A program made the position numbers and the translations under genes. 64,000 bases of DNA, taken from Microbacterium sp. (GTDB lineage Bacteria > Actinomycetota > Actinomycetes > Actinomycetales > Microbacteriaceae). The stretch lies in contig NZ_JAPSHY010000007.1 in NCBI RefSeq assembly GCF_031179285.1, positions 92,588-156,587 of the forward strand. The letters run 5' to 3'. Positions 7,503-14,991 of the stretch are shown here, piece by piece (positions within the stretch are counted from its first letter, which is position 1; each line of letters begins with the position of its first letter). The notes beneath the pieces were generated by a model that did no database searches, was not told the DNA's origin, and saw only the letters and a program-made list of their open reading frames with translations.

Positions 7503-8636
7503 TCAGTCGGTCGTCTCGTCAACAGCGAGGCGATAGCCGCGCTTGACGACCGTGCGAACGAGGTCGAGGTCGCCCAGCGCCTCACGGAGCCGCGCGACAG
7601 CGACCTCGACGGCGTGCGGATTGCGCTCCGTGCCCGGCAGCACCCTCCCGAGCTCGGAGCGCGAGAGCACGTTGCCCCCGGCCGAGAAGAGGGCCTCCAG
7701 GAGTCCGACCGCCGTTCGCGACAGTGGGATCAGAGAGCCATCGGCGACGACACCACCGCTTCGCACCTCGATCCGTCCCGCGGCCGTGTGCAGGGCGGGA
7801 GCGTGGCCGCCGCCGAAGTGGGCGATCACACAGCGCGCGAGGGACCCGAGTCGGCCGCGGTCCGCCACCGTCGTGCGCATGCCGGCCTCGAGCAGTGGCG
7901 CTGCGGTGATCGGTCCGACGGCCGCGAGAAGGAGCCGGCCCTGGGACGCGCGACGCGAGATGCCCTCGGACGCTCCGGCATCCGCCGCGACCTGCAGCCA
8001 CGACGAGGCGCCGGGCGCGGAGGTGAAGAGCACCGCATCCGCCTCACCCGAAGCCGCCTGGAGCGCCGAGCGCCGTACCACCTCCGGATCAGGTGGCGGT
8101 CCCCATCGATAGACCGTGATGCTCACGACCTCGGCGCCGTCCGCGGCGAGCAGTTCGTCCAGTCCGTCGGCGCCGGCACCGTGATGTTGGACGGCGATCC
8201 GCTTGCCCGCGATTCGCGAAGCCCGCAGATACTCGCCCACCTCCGCGGATGTCTCGGACTCGGCCACCCAGTCGGCGGTGAATCCGGCCTGCTGAATGGC
8301 GCCGTGCGCTTTCGGACCCCGCGCGACGAACTGCGCGCCGGCGAACGCGGCGGTCAGCTGCTCATCGAGGCCGTGTTCGTGCGCGGCATCCATCCAGCCG
8401 CGGAAGCCCACCCCCGTGGTGACGACGACGATGTCGGGCGGCGACACGATGAGCCGCTCGGTGCGCCGGAGCAGCTCCGCGTCATCGGCGTTCGGAACGA
8501 TCGTCATGGCGGGCGCTCGATGCACCTGCGCCCCACGACGTTCCAGCGCCGTCGCGAGGTCGCTCGCCCGCCGGTCCGCCGCGATGATGACCGTGCACCC
8601 GGCGAGGGCTGCATCCAGCACGCGGGATCCGGTCAC
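7503..8636 (-). CDS. Uroporphyrinogen-III synthase fused to an OmpR-type winged helix
   Basis: 377 residues. Residues about 1-260 form a HemD-like domain (VTGVGFRGWMDAA, AVLFTSAPGASSWL, AVGPITAAPLLEAG). Residues about 275-375 are a transcriptional-regulator winged helix (SRTAVGLLEALFSAGGNVLS, then HAVEVAVARLREALG and VKRGYRLAV). The GTG start overlaps the stop of the siroheme synthase gene in a GTGA, so it ends the nir operon. Known actinobacterial relatives join HemD and regulatory DNA-binding domains. It may make uroporphyrinogen III for siroheme, act as a regulator of nitrite assimilation, or both; the sequence does not decide. Confidence 0.85.
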   Translation of the reverse strand: MTGSRVLDAALAGCTVIIAADRRASDLATALERRGAQVHRAPAMTIVPNADDAELLRRTERLIVSPPDIVVVTTGVGFRGWMDAAHEHGLDEQLTAAFAGAQFVARGPKAHGAIQQAGFTADWVAESETSAEVGEYLRASRIAGKRIAVQHHGAGADGLDELLAADGAEVVSITVYRWGPPPDPEVVRRSALQAASGEADAVLFTSAPGASSWLQVAADAGASEGISRRASQGRLLLAAVGPITAAPLLEAGMRTTVADRGRLGSLARCVIAHFGGGHAPALHTAAGRIEVRSGGVVADGSLIPLSRTAVGLLEALFSAGGNVLSRSELGRVLPGTERNPHAVEVAVARLREALGDLDLVRTVVKRGYRLAVDETTD

Positions 8637-9865
8637 GCGGTGCTCTCCACCGTCGCGGAGACGGGAAGGAGAAGGTCTGCTCTGGCCACGTCGCCGAACA
8701 CTATCACGGCGGGATTCTCGACCCGCTCCGCCTGCGCGACCGTCACGATGTCCGAAAGCCGGGCGCGGATGGTGCGCTGGTGCGGGCTGTGTCCGTTCTC
8801 GACGATCGCGACAGGGCTCTCCGTCGGTACGCCGTGCGCCAGGGCCGCATCCACGAGCCGCGGCAGAGCGGCGACTCCCATGAGGACGACGGTGGTGACG
8901 GCATCGTCGAGCATCGCGGCGAGGGTGGCTGGGGCGATGCCGCCCTGTCCGTTGACGACGTGCACGGCGGATGCCGTACCGCGGTGCGTCACCGGGATAC
9001 CGGCGGACTGCGGCACCGAGATGGCGCTGCTCACACCGGGGGTGACCATGACGGGCACTCCGGCCGCGACGCAGGCGAGCACCTCCTCTCCCCCACGACC
9101 GAACACGAAGGGATCTCCGCCTTTGAGGCGCACCACACGCTTGCCGGCACGGGCGTGTTCGACGAGGAGCGCGTTGATCTCCTCCTGCGGGACAGGATGA
9201 TCCCCCGGGCGCTTTCCGACGTCGATCACGAGCACATCGGAGCCGAGTTCGCCTCTCACCTCCGCCGCCGGCCCCAGGCGATCGGCGACCACGACGTCGG
9301 CCTCGGCGAGGAGTCGTCGTGCACGCACCGTCATCAGGTCTGCCGGCCCCGGTCCGCCGCCGATCAGATCGACGCGGCCCACGAGCCCCGGGCGACGTCG
9401 CCGGAGAGGCAGCCGACCGGATGAGAGCATCGCCGCCACCGCGTCGCGCACGTCCATCGAGCGGCGAGGATCCACGCCCACCACGCCGGTGACACCGACG
9501 ACCACGTCGCCGGCAGAGGTCTGGGCTGTGAGGCGCGCCGACCCCATCGCGCCGTCCGAGGCGTTGATGCAGAGCCTGCGCTGGCGCTCGCACTGAGCCA
9601 CCACCGCCCTGTCGACCCTGCGGTCTCCGGTCGCCGTGTGCACGAGCCACGCCGTTCTCACATCGCCTCGCCGGAACGGCCGCTTCGTCCACGGCACCGC
9701 GTTCTCCACCATGATGGCTCGCGTCTCCGGTGCGAGCTCAGGGGCCACCACCCGCACCAACGCGCCGTCGTCGAGGAATCGTCGCAGGCGCCGCGCCGTC
9801 ACGAGCCCTCCGCCGACCATGAGCACCTCACGTCCGCGCAGGGACACGCCGAGCATCGTCGTCAT
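8633..9865 (-). CDS. cysG: Siroheme synthase-like: precorrin-2 dehydrogenase plus uroporphyrinogen-III C-methyltransferase
   Basis: 410 residues in two parts. Residues 1-150 are a Rossmann domain (MVGGGLVTARRLRRFLDDGA) of the precorrin-2 dehydrogenase/ferrochelatase type. Residues about 160-405 are the SAM-dependent methyltransferase (VDLIGGGPGPADLMTVRARR, RLKGGDPFVFGRGGEE, VTPGVSSAISVP, GIPVTHRG). Together they turn uroporphyrinogen III into sirohydrochlorin or siroheme, the cofactor of NirB. The ATG overlaps the nirD stop in an ATGA. At about 410 residues it is shorter than the enterobacterial CysG, and the central ferrochelatase helical part looks reduced. Confidence 0.9.
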   Translation of the reverse strand: MTTMLGVSLRGREVLMVGGGLVTARRLRRFLDDGALVRVVAPELAPETRAIMVENAVPWTKRPFRRGDVRTAWLVHTATGDRRVDRAVVAQCERQRRLCINASDGAMGSARLTAQTSAGDVVVGVTGVVGVDPRRSMDVRDAVAAMLSSGRLPLRRRRPGLVGRVDLIGGGPGPADLMTVRARRLLAEADVVVADRLGPAAEVRGELGSDVLVIDVGKRPGDHPVPQEEINALLVEHARAGKRVVRLKGGDPFVFGRGGEEVLACVAAGVPVMVTPGVSSAISVPQSAGIPVTHRGTASAVHVVNGQGGIAPATLAAMLDDAVTTVVLMGVAALPRLVDAALAHGVPTESPVAIVENGHSPHQRTIRARLSDIVTVAQAERVENPAVIVFGDVARADLLLPVSATVESTA

Positions 9866-10227
9866 GATCTCCCCTGCGCCGTGTCGAGGTGAACGACACC
9901 GTCCGCGATCAGCACGGGCCAGACCCGCAGAGCGGCGTCCTGCTTGCCCTGAGTGTCCAGGCAGACGCCGGTACGCAGATCGAACACCTGCTTGTGCAGT
10001 GGAGATGCGATCGTCGGAGCATCCCCCCTCGTTCCCACGATGCCACGGGAGATCACATTCGCGCCGCTGTACGGATCAAGGTTGGAGACCGCGTGCACCG
10101 CACCGTCGCGGGTGAGGAACAGCGCCACCTGCTCTTGACCGATGAGCGCAGCCCTGCCGCGTTCAGTCTCGAGCTCCTCCAACCGGCATACTCGCGTCAT
10201 CGTCTGGTGCGTCATCACGATCGTCAC
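9862..10227 (-). CDS. nirD: Nitrite reductase (NADH) small subunit
   Basis: 121-residue Rieske-fold partner of NirB in assimilatory, NADH-dependent reduction of nitrite to ammonium. Typical regions are AVSNLDPYSGANVISRGIVG and ASPLHKQVFDLRTG. The Cys and His ligands of true Rieske proteins are not in place, as is known for NirD, so it should carry no iron-sulfur cluster. The GTG start overlaps the nirB stop in a GTGA. Met codons a few residues in are alternative starts. Confidence 0.93.
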   Translation of the reverse strand: MTIVMTHQTMTRVCRLEELETERGRAALIGQEQVALFLTRDGAVHAVSNLDPYSGANVISRGIVGTRGDAPTIASPLHKQVFDLRTGVCLDTQGKQDAALRVWPVLIADGVVHLDTAQGRS

Positions 10228-12800
10228 CGCCTCACCTCCAGAGTTGTGCCCGCGATCAGCACGCCGGCCTGCCGCTCCTCGGGAGTGGCCGGCCTCACCT
10301 GCCCGCGCTCGGCGACGTAGGCGAGCGAGGGATCGGGGGTGTCCTCGGCATTGACGAACGACCGGAACCGGGCGAGCTTCGCCGGGTCACGCAGCGTCGC
10401 CGCCCACTCATCCTCGTAACGGTCCACATGCGCGGCCATGGCCGCGTCCAGATCGTCGCAGATCCCCAGGCTGTCGTCGAAGATCACCGCACGCAGGCCA
10501 TCGAGCCCGCCCTCGAGCTCCTCACACCAGGGTGCGGTGCGCTGGAGCCGGTCGGCGGTGCGGATGTAATACATGAAGAACCGGTCGATCGCCCGGATCA
10601 GTGCGTCGTCGTCGAGGTCGGAGGCGAGCAGTTGGGCGTGGCGGGGGGAGAATCCGCCGTTGCCGCCGACGTACATGTTCCAGCCGGTCTCCGTGGCGAT
10701 CACGCCGACGTCCTTCGAGCGCGCCTCCGCGCATTCGCGTGCGCATCCGGAGACACCTACTTTCAGTTTGTGCGGCGCACGCAGTCCTCGGTAGCGCAGC
10801 TCGAGTCGCACCGCCATCCCGACCGAATCCAGCACGCCGAATCGGCACCAGGTCGACCCGACGCAGGACTTCACCGTGCGCAGGGACTTGCCGTAGGCGT
10901 GTCCTGACTCGAAGCCCGCTTCCACCAGCCGGCTCCAGATGGCCGGCAACTGCTCGATACGAGCTCCGAACATGTCGATCCGCTGCCCGCCGGTGATCTT
11001 GGTGTACAGCGCGAAATCCTTCGCGATCTGTCCGATCACCAGCAGGCCGTCCGGCGTCACCTCACCGCCCGGCATCCGCGGCACGACTGAGTACGTGCCG
11101 TCCTTCTGCATGTTCGCCATCACGTGGTCGTTGGTGTCCTGGAGCGTCGCGTTCTCGCCGTCCAGCACGTGCGCGCCGACCAGAACAGCGAGGATGCTGG
11201 CGATGGCCGGCTTGCAGATGTCGCAACCGCGCCCGCGGCCGAACCGCTCCACGATCGTGCTGAAGGTGGTGAGCTGGGAGACCCGGATCGCGTCGAACAG
11301 CTGGCGGCGGGACATGTCGAAGTGTTCGCACAGCGCGTTCGACACCGACTGCCCGAGCTTCGTGAGCTCCTGCCCCACGAGCTTCTTCACCATGAGGACG
11401 CACGAGCCGCAGGTCGCTCCCGCCTTGGTGCAGGCCTTCACGGCGCCCGCATCGGCGCAACCTTCCTCGTGCACCGCCCGACGGATCCGCCCCGCTGTCA
11501 CACTCGAGCAGGAGCAGACGACCGCCTCGTCCGGCAGCTCGCCGCCCGGGGCCTCGACGCCGCCCTGCGGCAGCAGATAGGCGGCGGGGTCGGCTCCGAG
11601 GCGGGCGCCGACGAGCGGCCGGAGGGCACCATAGGCCGCGGCGTCGCCGACCAGGATGCCGCCGAGCAGCGTCTGCGCGTCGTCGGAGAGCACGAGCTTC
11701 TTGTAGACGCCGGCGACGGGGTCGGCGTAGACGACGTCGAGCGCATTCGGGGTGGTGGCCAGCGCGTCACCGAAACTCGCGACGTCGACGCCGGAGAGCT
11801 TGAGCTTCGCGGATTCGTCGTAACCGGGGAAGGTGGCGTCCCCGCCGAGCAGCCGGGTCGCGGCGACCTCCGCCATCGCGTATCCGGGAGCCACGAGTCC
11901 GACGCAGCGCCCCTCGAAGTTCGCGACCTCGCCGATGGCGAGGATGTGCTCGTCCGAAGTCGAGCACTCGGCGTCGATGACCACTCCGCCTCGCGGGTGC
12001 ACCTCGAGTTCGGCGTTGCGCGCCAGCTCGTCCCGCGGACGCACGCCGACGGTGAAGACGACGACGTCGGCTCGGTGGAACGAGCCGTCTTGGAATTCGA
12101 GTGCGGTGACCGCCCCGGACTCATCCGGGTCGAGGCGCGTGGTGCGGGCCTCGGTGCGCACGGCGATCCCCCGTCCTTCCAGCAGTCGGCGTAGCATTCC
12201 GCCCCCGGCGACGTCCAGCTGGGCGGACATCAGGCGGTCCGAGTACTGCACCACCGTGCATTCCACGTCCATCCCCTGCAGGGCGCCCGCGGCCTCGAGC
12301 CCCAGCAGGCCTCCGCCGATCACGGCTCCGCGCAGGGGGCGGCCGAGCATCCGTGAGCGCGCCTGCACGAAGTCCAGCAGTGCCTGCACGTCATCTAGGG
12401 TCCGATAGACGAAGCATCCGGGCAGGTCGGCGCCGTCGACAGCCACCCTGGCGGCGTAGGAGCCGGTCGCGAGGACGAGCGTGTCATAGCGCAGTGACCG
12501 CCGGGCCCTCGTCGTCACGCTCCGCGCCGCCCTGTCGATCCGGAGCACCCGGTCGTCGGGGATGAGGCGGACTCGCGCGTCATCGAACACGGCGCGATCC
12601 AGCACCAGCTCATCCGCGGTCGCGCCGGAGAAGAACGATGACAGCCCGACCCGGTCGTAGGGGTGGCGCCCCTCATCACCGATGACCGTCACCCTCATCG
12701 ATTCGCCCGTGCGGGTGAGCAGGCTCTCGACGAAGCGATGCGCCACCATGCCCGCCCCGACCACGAGGATCTCCCGCTGCGTGCTCTCGATGTCGCTCAT
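10224..12800 (-). CDS. nirB: Nitrite reductase (NADH) large subunit
   Basis: 858-residue siroheme and Fe-S flavoenzyme reducing nitrite to ammonium. Order of domains: FAD/NAD-binding oxidoreductase (VVGAGMVAHRF at about 14-24; VIGGGLLGLEAAGAL near 155-169), NirB-type linker, and a BFD-like [2Fe-2S] domain (CSCSSVTAGRI near 427 and CGSC). The sulfite/nitrite reductase half carries the siroheme-[4Fe-4S] cysteines in CVGSTWCRFG (near 645) and CARECAEARS (near 683). AGGAG lies before the ATG. First gene of the nirB-nirD-cysG-hemD operon; its promoter region holds GlnR-like half-sites and a dyad. Confidence 0.97.
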   Translation of the reverse strand: MSDIESTQREILVVGAGMVAHRFVESLLTRTGESMRVTVIGDEGRHPYDRVGLSSFFSGATADELVLDRAVFDDARVRLIPDDRVLRIDRAARSVTTRARRSLRYDTLVLATGSYAARVAVDGADLPGCFVYRTLDDVQALLDFVQARSRMLGRPLRGAVIGGGLLGLEAAGALQGMDVECTVVQYSDRLMSAQLDVAGGGMLRRLLEGRGIAVRTEARTTRLDPDESGAVTALEFQDGSFHRADVVVFTVGVRPRDELARNAELEVHPRGGVVIDAECSTSDEHILAIGEVANFEGRCVGLVAPGYAMAEVAATRLLGGDATFPGYDESAKLKLSGVDVASFGDALATTPNALDVVYADPVAGVYKKLVLSDDAQTLLGGILVGDAAAYGALRPLVGARLGADPAAYLLPQGGVEAPGGELPDEAVVCSCSSVTAGRIRRAVHEEGCADAGAVKACTKAGATCGSCVLMVKKLVGQELTKLGQSVSNALCEHFDMSRRQLFDAIRVSQLTTFSTIVERFGRGRGCDICKPAIASILAVLVGAHVLDGENATLQDTNDHVMANMQKDGTYSVVPRMPGGEVTPDGLLVIGQIAKDFALYTKITGGQRIDMFGARIEQLPAIWSRLVEAGFESGHAYGKSLRTVKSCVGSTWCRFGVLDSVGMAVRLELRYRGLRAPHKLKVGVSGCARECAEARSKDVGVIATETGWNMYVGGNGGFSPRHAQLLASDLDDDALIRAIDRFFMYYIRTADRLQRTAPWCEELEGGLDGLRAVIFDDSLGICDDLDAAMAAHVDRYEDEWAATLRDPAKLARFRSFVNAEDTPDPSLAYVAERGQVRPATPEERQAGVLIAGTTLEVRR

Positions 12801-12876
12801 CGTGCTCCTGTCGGCCGGCGTACATGCTGTGCTGGCGACGATAGAAGCGCGGTGTTTCCCACAGCCGATACTGCGT

Positions 12877-12914
12877 GTTTCGCCCGTCGAACGATCTGCT
12901 CACAATCCGGTAAC
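12877..12914 (-). promoter_or_regulatory. Degenerate four-part GlnR-like array upstream of nirB
   Basis: On the minus strand GTTAC, GTGAG, GTTCG and GAAAC start at 11-nt steps (12914, 12903, 12892, 12881). The GlnR consensus is gTnAC-N6-GaAAC repeated. The first and last elements are perfect and the inner two poor. Nitrite genes are known GlnR targets in other Actinobacteria. Confidence 0.35.
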
Positions 12915-12923
12915 CATGGTGTG
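12901..12923. promoter_or_regulatory. 23-bp dyad in the nirB / DUF349 divergent region
   Basis: CACA-N4-GGTAACC-N4-TGTG, symmetric about position 12912. It is a candidate operator lying about 100 nt upstream of nirB and about 35 nt upstream of the -10 of the divergent gene. It overlaps the first element of the GlnR-like array. Confidence 0.35.
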
Positions 12924-12956
12924 AGGGCAGGCCTCTACCCCGGACGGGTCACGTAC

Positions 12957-12962
12957 TAGGCT
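12957..12962 (+). promoter_or_regulatory. Candidate -10 of the DUF349 gene
   Basis: TAGGCT (part of TACTAGGCT) about 50 nt before the GTG start, leaving a leader with the AAGGAG ribosome site. Confidence 0.45.
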
Positions 12963-13013
12963 GAACCTCGTCCTTTCCGCCTCCCGCGGGCTGACCGCGC
13001 AAGGAGAATCACT

Positions 13014-14378
13014 GTGTCTGCCAACGAGCCTTCGAAGCCGACTCCCCCCATCCCCGCTCCGCCCGCAGCACCGCTGCCGCGGAAGATCCCCAACCCGGCC
13101 GCGGTGGCGCCGGCCGCGCCGGCCGCACCTGTGAAGGGCGCTCAGGCCGCCAATGCCGCCGAGTGGGGCCGGGTCGCCGACGACGGAACCGTCGAGGTGC
13201 GAGAGGGTGACTCGTGGCGGGTCGTCGGCCAGTATCCGGACGGCACCCCTGACGAGGCTCTTGCCTATTTCGTGCGCAAGTTCGACGACATCGCCTTCAA
13301 GGTCCAAGCGCTCGAGCAGCGCCACGCGGCGGGCGGCGCATCGGCCGGTGACCTGGCCAAGCAGGCAGCTCATCTCATGAAGGAGGCGACGGATGCCGCC
13401 GCCGTCGGCGATCTCGCTTCCCTCCGCGCGCGGTTGGACGCTCTGACGTCGTCCCTGTCGGAGGCGACTGCACGGGAGGCGCAGCAGGCGAAGGAACTCG
13501 TCGAGCAGGCGATTGCGGAGCGCACCGCGCTCGTCGAGCGCGCCGAGGCCATTGCCGCGCGTGACCTCTCCAAGGTCCAGTGGAAGCAGGTCACCGCTGA
13601 ACTCGCGGAGCTGTTCGACGCCTGGCAGGCGCAGCAGCAGAACGGCCCGCGCCTGTCCAAAGGGATCTCCCAGCAGTTGTGGAAGCGATTCCGTGACGCC
13701 CGCGCCGTCGTCGACAAGCACCGTCGCGCGTTCTACGCCGAGCTCGACGACACGCACAAGTCCGCACGCGATGCCAAAGCCCGCCTCGTGGAGCGCGCCG
13801 AGGCCCTCGCCCCTCGCGGTGTCGACGGCATCCCCGCATACCGCACTCTGCTCGACGAGTGGAAGGCGGCCGGCCGCGCCGGACGCAAGGCCGATGACGC
13901 GCTCTGGCTGAAGTTCAAGGCGGCCGGCGATGCACTGTATGCCGCCCGCGCCGAGCAGGCCGCCGCCGAAGAGGCCGACTCCGCGCCGAAGATCGAGGCG
14001 CGCGAGGCTCTGCTCGACGAGGCAAAGGCCGTCGCGGACGAGCCGAACATCAAGCGCGCTCGTGCTCTGCTCACCCGGATCCAGCGGCAGTGGGACGAGC
14101 TCGGACGCATCTTCCCCCGCGAGAAGGAGCGCGCACTCGACGACCGGCTGCGGGCCATCGAGCAGGCGCTGAAGGCTCGCGAGGACGTCGACTGGAAGAA
14201 GAACAACCCCGAGACCAAGGCCCGCGCCAACGACATGAGCTCGCAGCTGCTCGAAGCCATCGAGAAGCTGGAGGCGGAGCTCGCCGCGGCCGAGAAGGCC
14301 GGCGACAGGAAGGCCGCCAAGGAGGCGGCCGACGCCCTCGAGGCTCGTCGGGCCTGGCTCAGCGCCCTCGGCGGCTGA
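13014..14378 (+). CDS. DUF349 domain-containing coiled-coil protein
   Basis: 454 residues. An Ala/Pro-rich tail (1-45) is followed by a short globular part (VADDGTVEVREGDSWRVVGQ). Then come long helical repeats rich in Ala, Glu, Lys and Arg, with recurring W-K/D-x-A-G-R units such as LDEWKAAGRAGRKADDALWL that mark DUF349. Highly charged and coiled-coil-like. GTG start with AAGGAGAA 6 nt before it. DUF349 proteins are widespread in Actinobacteria; their molecular role is not established. It is divergent from nirB, but nothing links it to nitrite metabolism beyond position. Confidence 0.88.
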   Translation: MSANEPSKPTPPIPAPPAAPLPRKIPNPAAVAPAAPAAPVKGAQAANAAEWGRVADDGTVEVREGDSWRVVGQYPDGTPDEALAYFVRKFDDIAFKVQALEQRHAAGGASAGDLAKQAAHLMKEATDAAAVGDLASLRARLDALTSSLSEATAREAQQAKELVEQAIAERTALVERAEAIAARDLSKVQWKQVTAELAELFDAWQAQQQNGPRLSKGISQQLWKRFRDARAVVDKHRRAFYAELDDTHKSARDAKARLVERAEALAPRGVDGIPAYRTLLDEWKAAGRAGRKADDALWLKFKAAGDALYAARAEQAAAEEADSAPKIEAREALLDEAKAVADEPNIKRARALLTRIQRQWDELGRIFPREKERALDDRLRAIEQALKAREDVDWKKNNPETKARANDMSSQLLEAIEKLEAELAAAEKAGDRKAAKEAADALEARRAWLSALGG

Positions 14379-14430
14379 GCCCTTTATCCACAGATCCTCT
14401 CGCCGGATCCGAGCGCGGGGTGCGGCACGC

Positions 14431-14436
14431 CACACT
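14431..14436 (+). promoter_or_regulatory. -10 element of a leaderless promoter for the AbiEi-like gene
   Basis: CACACT with exactly 6 nt before the ATG at 14443. It argues for that ATG over the GTG three bases earlier. Confidence 0.4.
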
Positions 14437-14442
14437 GGCGTG

Positions 14443-14991
14443 ATGCACCCCGCGTTGTTCTATCTTCCCGGTGAGCGTCTCAGCCAGCCGGAGCTGAGTG
14501 CCGCGAGGATCGACGGTCACGTCGTCGAGATCGGTGAGGGCTATATCCCGGCCGACCTCGTGGAGAGTCCCCAGGCGCGAGCCGCCGGGCTCGCAGCGCT
14601 GATCATTCCGGGCCTCGCTGCATCAGGCCCGTCCGCTGCCTGGGTCCATGGTGCGGGCGACCGTCCGCCGCTGCGCCACCATGCGCACCGAGCGGTTCCT
14701 CACCGCGTGCGTGCGCCGCAGAGCGCCCGGCTCGCATTCCACGACACCGCGCTGGAAGATCACGAGATGCTTTGGATCGGCGGGATCGCCGTCGCGACGC
14801 CACTGCGCACCATGATCGATCTGCTGCTCGGCATCCATCGGGACGCGACGCTGGCCGTGTGGGCCGAAGCCCTCCTCGAAGTCTTGCCGCCGCTGCTCGA
14901 CGAGGCGGGTGTCGCGCTGCAGTCGATGCATCGCGTGCCGGGAAGCCGGGCGGCGCGCGCCGAGGTGGATCGCCTGAAGCGGCGGTTATGA
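14443..14991 (+). CDS. Orphan AbiEi-antitoxin-like protein
   Basis: 182 residues. The layout resembles the actinobacterial AbiEi-type family: an N-terminal specificity-like segment (LSQPELSAARIDGHVVEIGEGYIPAD), then SAAWVHGAGDRPP and a C-terminal helical part with TPLRTMIDLLL. No AbiEii nucleotidyltransferase toxin lies nearby, so a working type IV toxin-antitoxin pair is not supported. Its last sense codon is the rare TTA, which is also the complement of the relA stop; the two genes overlap tail to tail by 6 nt. Family assignment is from pattern memory and is moderate. Confidence 0.65.
   Translation: MHPALFYLPGERLSQPELSAARIDGHVVEIGEGYIPADLVESPQARAAGLAALIIPGLAASGPSAAWVHGAGDRPPLRHHAHRAVPHRVRAPQSARLAFHDTALEDHEMLWIGGIAVATPLRTMIDLLLGIHRDATLAVWAEALLEVLPPLLDEAGVALQSMHRVPGSRAARAEVDRLKRRL

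Noticed and set aside
9866..9900. CysG-like and HemD-like frames extended into upstream genes
   Set aside because: Four-nucleotide overlaps (ATGA, GTGA) give natural starts, and the upstream extensions are out-of-frame readings of the neighbouring gene.
12899..12925. CRP-type site (TGTGA-N6-TCACA) before nirB
   Set aside because: The repeat reads CTCACA...TGTGAG, the opposite orientation, with a 15-nt centre, so it does not fit CRP/FNR.
14443..14991. A complete AbiE type IV toxin-antitoxin system
   Set aside because: Only an AbiEi-like gene is present; no AbiEii nucleotidyltransferase lies next to it.
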